Below are positions 56,546 through 64,000 of a stretch of DNA of 64,000 bases, piece after piece. Numbering within the stretch: position 1 is the first letter of the stretch; each line of letters begins with the position of its first letter. The stretch is from Manihot esculenta (taxonomy: Eukaryota; Streptophyta; Magnoliopsida; Malpighiales; Euphorbiaceae). The notes below the pieces were generated by a model. It had not been told where the DNA came from. It did not search any database and worked only from the letters and a program-made list of their open reading frames with translations. The stretch spans positions 12,442,502 to 12,506,501 of the forward strand of contig NC_035170.2 of assembly GCF_001659605.2 (NCBI RefSeq), in the 5' to 3' direction. Position numbers and translations under genes: made by a program.

Positions 56546-57639
56546 ATGAGAGGAACTCGTCGATCTGCACGATTGACTGGAGTGCCACCTGAGGATGAGG
56601 GCATGAGCGCCCGTCCTCCTACGTTGCCTAGGGCAATGTCTAGTAGGTCTAACAGAGAAAGAGCAGTAAGAGACCCTAGAAGGTCTTTGGATCTGGGTAG
56701 AAGCAGATCAGTCAGAGGAACAGTTCAGGAAGGAGCGTCAGAGGACATGGGGGATGATATGGATGTAGAGCAGAGGAAGGATGGCAGTTTGGGAGTTAGC
56801 ATGTCAGAAGAGGGAATGGGGGAATCCCAAGGAGGCACTCAGGCCTCGGGATTTGTTCAGCCACCTTACTACCCACCCTTCTCACAAGATCCCGGTATTC
56901 GATGGGAGGTACATCGGATTACCCTAGCTTCACCCCTTACCCCACACAGATGCCATACCCACCCTACTACCCACCATATTCACAATACCCAATGTATCCA
57001 CCCCCACCTTACTATCCAAATCCAGCAAACCCTACCTCAGAAAATGTTGCACCACCTCCTCCCCCAGCAGAACCAGCAGCCCCAGCTACTCAACCTCCTA
57101 GACCTAGCTCAGCCAGTGGGAGCAAGGTCAAAATGACAGACTACATGAAGTTGGGTGCTCCCCAGTATGAAAAAGGGGATGACCCATTTGTGTATCTTGA
57201 AAGGGTTAAGGTGATCACAGATGAGATTGGGGCTAATGACAGTAGAGCCATACAAATGGCTGGGTTCACACTCAAGTGCAAGAAGGCACGAGAGTGGTTC
57301 AAGAATTATGTGAACCCGAGAGTGGACAGCATGTCTTGGGAAGAGTTCGCAAACGAGTTTGCAGGATGGGCTTTCCCAGATAGTTCAAGGGAGCTGAAGA
57401 TGATAGAGTTTGAGCAGTTAAGGCAGACTGATGAGATGAGTGTAGAGGAGTTCACAGACAGATTCTTGGAGCTGTTGCCTTTTGCAGGGCAAAATCTTGA
57501 CTCGGATCAGAAAAGGTCAAGGAGGTATATCATGAAACTCCACTCCAGATATTCCTCCTTGATCCAGTCAGCAGATAGGGAGAGCTTCCAGGCCCGGAAA
57601 ATGGAGGCCAGTGCCATCGTTCAGGGGACAGTTAAGTAA
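56546..57639 (+). pseudogene. Element M gag, one frameshift
   Basis: Starts [19 protein letters not shown] at 56,546. A one-base loss near 56,900 shifts the frame at the conserved PMGG motif; coding resumes as MGGTSDYPSFTPYP at 56,902 and runs through the capsid-like region ([33 protein letters not shown]). Five residues found in B (around [10 protein letters not shown]) are missing in frame near 57,585. TAA at 57,637-57,639 replaces a Gln codon. Confidence 0.92.
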
Positions 57640-58782
57640 TCTGTGGCACAGCCTTCTGGTTCTAAGACCCCAGGCTCTTCTTCTTTTAGTGCAGCAGCTT
57701 CAGGCAGCAAGAGGTGGAGCAGTACCACCAAGAATTCGAGGAAGAATAAGTTTTGGAACAAGGTCAAGTCCAGTCTGGGACTGGGGAGTGGCGCGAGTTC
57801 TGGTGCGGATAATGCAGTATGCAAGAAGTGTGGGAGACCGCACAAGGGAGTATGTCTGGTTGGGACGACAGCCTGCTTCAGATGTGGGCAGGAGGGACAC
57901 ATGGCTCGGGAGTGTCCTAGGGCAGCTTTTGGAGCACAGTCTCAGAAGACGGCTTCTGGTAGTGTAGCGCAGCCAGCAGCTCCAACCACGACTCAGGCCA
58001 GTGGCAGAGGTAGAGGGAGAGGGTCAGCCTCTTCTTCAGCGGGTTTCAGAGGTGAAGGTCCATCAGCTCCAACACGGATCTTCACGATGACTCAACAGGA
58101 GGCAGATGCATCTAACACCGTGGTGGCAGGTAACTTAGTCATTGGTTGTTCAGATGTGTATGCCTTGATGGACCCTGGTGCATCTCATTCTTTTATTGCT
58201 CCGAGAGCCGTTCAGAGGTTGGGGTTGATGATCTCTGAGTTAGAGTGTCCTCTCTGGGTCAGTGGACCCAAGTGTGATCCATCAGTGGCAGAGTCAGTCT
58301 GCCAGTGTAGTCCTGTGTTTGTTGAGGGAAGATGCTTGTCCGCCGACCTGGTGGTTCTAGATTTGACAGATTTTGACGTCATTCTAGGGATGGACTGGTT
58401 ATCTACCCATGGTGCTACCTTGGACTGCAGGGACAAGGTAGTCAGGTTCAGAGGTCAGGATGGGTCAGAGGTTGTCTTCAGGGGAGACAGGAGGGGTACA
58501 CCTAGAGGTATGATATCAGCTCTTCAGGCTCGTAGGTTGCTTAGGAAGGGATGTCAGGGGTATTTGGCTCATGTGAGAGAGCTTAGCAGTCAGGTTAGAG
58601 AACCCGCCTCGGTGCCAGTGGTTAGAGAGTTTCTAGACGTCTTCCCAGACGAGCTGCCAGGTTTACCACCTGCTAGGGAGATAGAGTTCGAGATAGAATT
58701 GATGCCTGGAACCCGACCGATCTCTATTCCTCCCTACAGGATGGCTCCAGCCGAGTTGAAAGAGTTGAAGGAACAGTTGTAA
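57640..58782 (+). pseudogene. Element M zinc knuckles, protease and RT start
   Basis: The frame continues after the stop. Zinc knuckles CKKCGRPHKGVC and [14 protein letters not shown] come first, then protease [10 protein letters not shown], then the RT N-terminal region ([29 protein letters not shown]). It is closed by TAA at 58,780-58,782 where B has Gln. The DPGA active-site loop is intact. Confidence 0.93.
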
Positions 58783-61515
58783 GAGCTGGTAGAAAAGGGC
58801 TTCATCCGACCGAGCACCTCACCTTGGGGTGCACCAGTTTTGTTTGTGAGAAAGAAGGATGGATCCCTTAGGCTTTGTATCGACTACAGGCAGTTGAACA
58901 AAGTCACTACTAAGAATAAGTACCCGTTGCCTAGGATCGACGATCTATTTGACCAGCTAGCCGGAGCAGGTTGTTTCTCCAAGATAGATCTGAGATCGAG
59001 GTACCATCAGCTAAGGATAAGGGAGGAGGATGTGCCGAAGACAGCTTTCAGGACCAGATATGGGCATTTTGAGTTCCTTGTAATGCCGTTCGGGTTAACC
59101 AACGCCCCTGCAGCATTCATGGATCTCATGAACAGAGTGTTTAGTCAATACCTGGATCACTTTGTTATTGTCTTCATAGATGATATCTTGGTGTATTCCA
59201 GGAATGCAGAGGAGCATGCCCATCATCTGCGGTTGGTTTTGCAGACCTTGAGGGAGCATGGCTTGTATGCCAAGTTCTCTAAGTGTGAGTTCTAGCTGAG
59301 GAGCATTTCGTTCTTGGGGCATGTAGTGTCAGAGAATGGGATAGAGGTGGACCCCAAGAAGACAGAAACTGTGGCTAACTGGCCTAGACCCACTTCAGTG
59401 ACGGAGATCCGGAGTTTCTTGGGTTTAGCAGGTTACTACAGGAGGTTCGTTCAGGACTTCTCGAAAATAGCAGCTCCTCTGACCAGGTTGACCAGGAAGA
59501 ATCAGAAGTTTGTGTGGACCGACCAGTGCGAAGAGAGTTTTGAAGAGCTTAAGAAGAGGTTGACTTCAGCACCAGTGTTAGCTCTGCCATCTAGTGATGA
59601 GGACTTTACAGTCTTTTGTGATGCATCCCGTGTGGGACTGGGTTGTGTACTAATGCAGAATGAGAGGGTGATTGCTTATGCTTCTAGGCAACTGAAGAAG
59701 CATGAATTGAATTACCCCACATATGACCTTGAGATGGCAGCAGTAATCTTTGCACTCAAGATGTGGAGGCACTACCTCTATGGGGTTAAATGTGAGATCT
59801 TTATAGATCATAAGAGCCTGCAGTACATCCTGAGTCAAAGAGATTTGAATTTGAGCCAAAGGAGATGGGTAGAGCTGCTGAGTGACTATGATTGCAAGAT
59901 TCAGTATCATCCGGGTAAGGCGAATGTTGTGGCAGACGCCCTAAGCCGGAAGTCACTAGGCAGTCTATCCCACATCACGGCAGAGAGGAGACCAGTGGTG
60001 AAGGAGTTTTACAAGCTCATTGATAAAGGTCTACAGTTGGAGTTGTCTGGTACAGGCGCTTTAGTGGCCCAGATGAGAATGGCACCCGTGTTTCTGGAGC
60101 AGGTGGCTCAGAAACAGCATGAGGACCCAGAGTTAGTGAAGATTGCCAGGACTGTTCAGTCAGGCAAAGACAGTGAGTTCAGATTTGACAATAAGGGGAT
60201 CCTCCGCTATGGGAGTCGATTGTGTGTACCAGATGACATAGGGCTAAAAGGAGACATTATGAGGGAGGCTCATAATGCAAGATACAGTGTTCACCCCGGA
60301 GCCACCAAGATGTATCAAGATTTGAAGAAAGTTTATTGGTGGCCAGCGATGAAGAAAGAAGTGGCACAGTTTGTGTCAGCCTGCGAAGTGTGTCAGAGGG
60401 TGAAGCTGGAACATCAGAAGCCGGCTGGAATGCTTAACCCGCTACCTATTCCAGAGTGGAAATGGGAGAATATAGCTATGGACTTCATAGTGGGGTTACC
60501 GGCGACGTCCAATAGATTGGACTCCATATGGGTGATTGTGGACAGACTCACCAAATCTGCTCATTTCATCCCTGTCAGGAGTGGCTATTCTGTGGATAAG
60601 TTGGCGCAGGTATATGTTGATGAGATCGTCAGGCTGCATGGGGTTCCTGTTTCAATAGTGTCCGATAGAGGGCCCCAGTTCACCTCCAGGTTTTGGCGGA
60701 GTCTGCAGAATGCCATGGGTACCAGGTTGGATTTCAGTACTGCCTTCCACCCCCAGACGGACGGACAGTCCGAAAGGACCATCCAGACTATCGAGGATAT
60801 GCTTAGAATGTGTGTGCTGGACTTTGGCGGTTCTTGGAGGCAGCATCTACCTTTGGTGGAGTTTGCCTACAATAACAGCCATCATGCTAGCATCGGGATG
60901 GCTCCATATGAAGCTTTGTATGGGAGGAAGTGCAGGTCACCTGTTTGCTGGGAGGAAGATGGAGAAAAGGCCTTGGCAGGGCCTGAGCTAGTAGAGATCA
61001 CCAGCAGGGTAGTACCCATAATCAGAGAGAGAATCAAGACTGCTGCAAGCAGACAGAAGAGTTATGCAGACGTCCGCAGAAGACAGGTAGAGTTTCAGGA
61101 GGAGGATCTGGTATTGCTCAAGGTGTCTCCAATGAAAGGAGTGGTTCGCTTTGGGAAGAAGGGTAAACTAGCCCCACGATACATCGGACCCTTTGAAGTC
61201 TTGCAAAAGATTGGGAATGTATCGTACAAGCTGGATTTACCTGCTTCAATGGCAAGAATCCATCCGGTTTTCCATGTTTCAATGTTGAGGAAGTTCGTGT
61301 CAGATCCTAGTAAGGTTCTTAGTGAGCCTGATGTGGAGATCCAAGAGGATCTCACCTATGTTGAACAGCCAGTACGGATCCTAGACACCCAGATCAGAAA
61401 GCTAAGAAACAAGGAAATCCCGATGGTGAAAGTCCTGTGGAACCACCACAATATAGAAGAATGCACTTGGGAGACACGGGAGTCCATGCTCCAGCAATAC
61501 CCTTATCTTTTCTAA
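58783..61515 (+). pseudogene. Element M RT, RNase H, integrase and C-terminus
   Basis: The frame is open apart from TAG at 59,293-59,295 (Trp in homologues). RT has [10 protein letters not shown], though the DLRSGY motif reads DLRSRY. RNase H has [14 protein letters not shown] and a changed FTDHKSL (here FIDHKSL), where B and the family have the catalytic-region Thr. Integrase has [37 protein letters not shown] and [10 protein letters not shown]. The GPY/F-like and chromodomain-like parts are whole, ending YPYLF. The 733-codon open part (59,314-61,515) would be complete from late RT onward. Confidence 0.93.
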
Positions 61516-61589
61516 GGTTAGTTTCTTATATGTTTCATGTTTTTTTTTATGTGTATGATATGTGTATGCCATGCTATGTGTTAGTTGAG

Positions 61590-61625
61590 GAACATTCAGG
61601 GACGAATGTTCTTAAGGGGGGAGAA
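61590..61625 (+). promoter_or_regulatory. Element M pre-PPT hairpin and polypurine tract
   Basis: Hairpin gaacattca / cgaatgttc at 61,590-61,611, then aaggggggagaa to the LTR at 61,626. Confidence 0.87.
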
Positions 61626-63872
61626 TGTAATACCTGGCTAGACTCCGGTATCGGAATTCCTACCGTCCGGTGGAATCTCGGATGTCGGAGACCTCTAGAA
61701 GGGTAAAACCATGTTTTCATGAAATGTTTTAATGTTTTTGATGATTTTAAGTAAAGAGAAAATGAGTTTTTGAATGAAAATAATCTTGGAGGAAAACCCA
61801 GGTTCGGCCGCCGAACCTCAAGTTCGGCCGCCGAACATGCAGGCATTTCGGGTGTGCCTTAGGCCCCCGAAGGCATAAGTGAGGGAAGTCCAGGTTCGGC
61901 CGCCGAACATAGCATGCATGCGGAGGCACGTTCGGCCCCCGAACGTGGCCTGGCCAGCCACTATAAAAGGGTCCCTTAGCCGAAAACGGGCGAGTTTTTC
62001 TCCCCATTGTCGGCCAAGGTGAGCTCTCCGCCGTTCCTCACCAATCCTTGAGTTTTTCCTTCAAATCTTTCAAGATTTTCACCTGTTTTAACTTTGTTTT
62101 GAAGATTTGAGCTTTTGAGCAAAGTTTTGGAGCTTAGAGGTTCAAGAACCCACTCTCTCCCACCTCCGAGTTTTAGGTCGTCTCTCTCGATCTTCAAGAG
62201 GTAAGAGCCGATCTTAAGCTCATTGCATGTGTAAAGTTAGTTTTATGAAGATCTTTGGGGTAGAATGCATGTTTAGCTTATAGTTAGGTTTTTGAGTTTA
62301 TGTTATGTCTTGAGCAATGTATGTTGGATTTGTGTTGCTTGATGTGTTCTAGTTGGGGTTTAAGGTAGTTTGAGACCCCTAGGAGCTTGTATGCATGTTT
62401 TGGTTGAGCTAAATGCATGTTGGTTTGAGTTTGGAGGCATTTGTGCATGTTTGAACCAAGTTTCTGCCCTTTGGGAGAAACCAGGTTCGGCAGCCGAAGG
62501 GACTTTCGGCTGCCGAACCCTCTTGTGGAGGCAGCCTTCGGCTGCCGAAGCTTGCCCCCAAAAGGAGACAATCGTCTCTGTCTGGGAGTTTCGACCGCCG
62601 AAGGTGCCGCCGAACCTGCCTGACTTTCGGCTCTGGAGGGACTTTCGGCCGCCGAACCTGCCGCCGAAAGTGCCATGTTCAGCCTTCTTTCGCATGTTTT
62701 GCATGATTGTTTCATGATGTTCTAGGGGGTTTTTGGGGAGTAGTTTAGAGTTATGTTCATGTATGGTTGGTCCCTCATTTGAGTCCACCTGTGTAGGTTC
62801 GGACTCGAGGAACCGAGGACCCCAGCAGTGAGTTCAGCTGCTTCTGAGTCAGTAGAGCTTCAGCCAGAGGTGAGTGGAATAACTCTTATGCTTTTAAATA
62901 AATAAACCAATTTTAGCATGATTCACGCATCATGAATGCCATGAGAAATAATAGGGTGCTTGCATTAGAACTCACGAATATGCTGCATTGCATAATATAT
63001 TGATGATGCGGATGAATGTTGAATGATCCTTTAGTCCTCATAGGTTATGATATGATGATGATACAGTACGGAAGACCAGTGAGGCCCATTCTACGCCCCT
63101 GGCACTATGTAAGAGAAAGACCAGTGAGGCCCATTCTACGCCCCTGGCATTATGGAATGTTATGTTATGTTACGTTATGTAAGAGAAAGACCAGTGAGGC
63201 CCATTCTACTCCCCTGGTACAGTTGGACCATGTAGAGGACTATTGGTGACAAATTCATCCTTGATGTGATTAGCTGTGATGTGATGCATTTCATGTTATC
63301 ATATATTTTAAATGTTTTATTATTCTGCTCACTGGGCGTTATAGCTCACCCCTTTCCCTTAACCCCCAGGCTTGCAGGTACAGGGTAGACCAGGAGGTCA
63401 GCAAGAGTAATGAAGTCTTATGCATGTAATAGCTAGAATGTGGACATGACAAATTGTAGAATGATGTAATGTAAAAGTACAGTATAGATATATTATGAAA
63501 TGATGTTTAAGGATGTTAGAAGTGTGCTTGACCATAGTTTATTGTAATCCCTTTTTAATACATGATCTTAGATGTTTTATACTGCTTATGTAAACCAACT
63601 CAACACATGTTATGCCACCCATTGGGAGCATTGATGAGATCCCATAGAGGGGTCAAGTTTATGATTATGGCTATGTTCAGTGCATGCACAGGTTGAGTTT
63701 GGTGTATGAGAGAATGATTGAAAGAAAAGTTTTAATTTTTATGTATGATTGTTGATCATGTATGGGATTAATCAGGTTCACAGGATGTATGTTAGGCTTG
63801 CTACGGGTCCCGACGGCCTTAAGTCGACCCGGATCCTAGCGCCGGTAGCGGTCCGATTTTCGGGTGGTTACA
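61626..63872 (+). repeat. Element M 3' LTR
   Basis: 2,247 bp. It lacks about 51 bp present in the 5' LTR near 54,960-55,010, between two TTCGGC palindromes. The last bases read gggtggttaca against gggtcgttaca in the 5' copy. TATA-like at 61,962. Minisatellite at about 63,070-63,220. Confidence 0.92.
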
Positions 63873-63940
63873 TCCTTGATGTGAAATGTCTGTGCTATGA
63901 TGCATTCCATGAAAGCATGAATAATTAAAATGTTTTATGT

Positions 63941-64000
63941 TTTATGCCATGCCAGGTTTGTTGGTGAACATTGGGGGACGAATGTTCTTAAGGGGGGAAG
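63941..64000 (+). other. 3' end of another gypsy element's internal region (cut by window end)
   Basis: ccatgccaggtttgttggtg leads to the pre-PPT hairpin (63,966-63,987) and the purine tract aaggggggaag at the window end. A 3' LTR should follow just outside. The sequence is joined directly to LTR L, so the body of this element is deleted. Confidence 0.78.

Larger units (their letters stand above)
53985..63872 (+). mobile_element. Element M: full-length Ty3/gypsy chromovirus, gag-pol broken
   Basis: 9,888 bp. 5' LTR 53,985-56,284, PBS 56,288-56,299, gag-pol 56,546-61,515, purine tract ending 61,625, 3' LTR 61,626-63,872. TSD tcctt at 53,980-53,984 and 63,873-63,877. Same family as B (A/C subfamily of LTRs) with one frameshift and three stops. 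The LTRs are very similar but differ by substitutions and a ~50-bp indel, so it is older than B or copia. Confidence 0.94.
41973..63940 (+). mobile_element. LTR L, split by the J complex and by element M
   Basis: Segments are 41,973-42,077, 52,482-53,984 and 63,878 to about 63,940. The first piece ends cataaaatgtttt and the second starts gttttaatgtatttt. Overlapping the gtttt gives the contiguous LTR sequence seen in A and M, so 42,078-52,476 is one insertion. M then splits the LTR at tcctt. The LTR ends abruptly near 63,931-63,945, where it runs into sequence that normally precedes a purine tract. That implies a deletion joining this 5' LTR to the 3' end of an element. Two minisatellite units lie at 53,855-53,932, and a ttataaag TATA-like site is near 52,713. 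Confidence 0.82.

Overview
The window is plant nuclear DNA from a repeat-rich, pericentromeric-type region, most likely of a eudicot. No host gene, rRNA gene or tRNA gene can be supported. Nearly all of it is LTR retrotransposons nested inside one another, joined by 5-bp target-site duplications (TSDs) that can be read directly. The main family is a Ty3/gypsy chromovirus that looks like the Tekay/Del clade. Its LTRs are 2.1-2.3 kb, its primer-binding site matches initiator tRNA-Met (TGGTATCAGAGC), its Gag has two zinc knuckles, its Pol is one long ORF, and its C-terminus is chromodomain-like. I name the elements by letter.

Left half (1-33,794). The oldest layer is element F (minus strand, to 33,794; its other end is off-window). 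Element C inserted into F's pol, and its 3' LTR is 12,073-24,363. Element A inserted into the end of C's pol, and its 3' LTR is 1,404-11,946. Element B (2,139-10,516, TSD caaaa) inserted into A's LTR. B is complete, with an uninterrupted 1,630-residue gag-pol, and is the only plausibly autonomous element here. Solo LTR D (13,770-23,900, TSD atgat) sits in C's LTR. A Ty1/copia element (14,390-22,288, TSD actct) sits in D; its two 1,435-bp LTRs show no difference I could see, yet its coding region is wrecked. An unrelated TG...CA element E (24,505-26,580, TSD gtgag) interrupts F's integrase region. A second E-family copy ends at position 68.

Middle (33,795-41,972). A decayed Tat/Ogre-like gag fragment (33,992-34,735) lies between F and element G. 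G (minus strand, 34,897-41,972) is internally deleted and carries solo LTR H (38,751-40,995, TSD gccac).

Right half (41,973-64,000). One LTR, L, starts at 41,973 and is split twice. A 10.4-kb insertion (42,078-52,476) interrupts it first, flanked by gtttt duplications. This insertion is a scrambled element J. It holds J's 3' LTR and integrase, two opposed copies of another LTR (K), ten copies of a short tRNA-derived SINE-like repeat in both orientations, and an inverted 1,456-bp piece of J's LTR. Element M (53,985-63,872, TSD tcctt) interrupts L next. M is full length but carries one frameshift and three stop codons.

Above the gene level, the gypsy elements share structure worth attention. 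They have a conserved hairpin just before the polypurine tract and intron-like signals in the LTR and leader that end just before the gag ATG. Each LTR carries minisatellites whose units keep complementary ends, with one clear compensatory change, and dense arrays of a 13-bp palindrome (TTCGGC-N-GCCGAA). The SINE-like repeat lies at nearly every rearrangement breakpoint.
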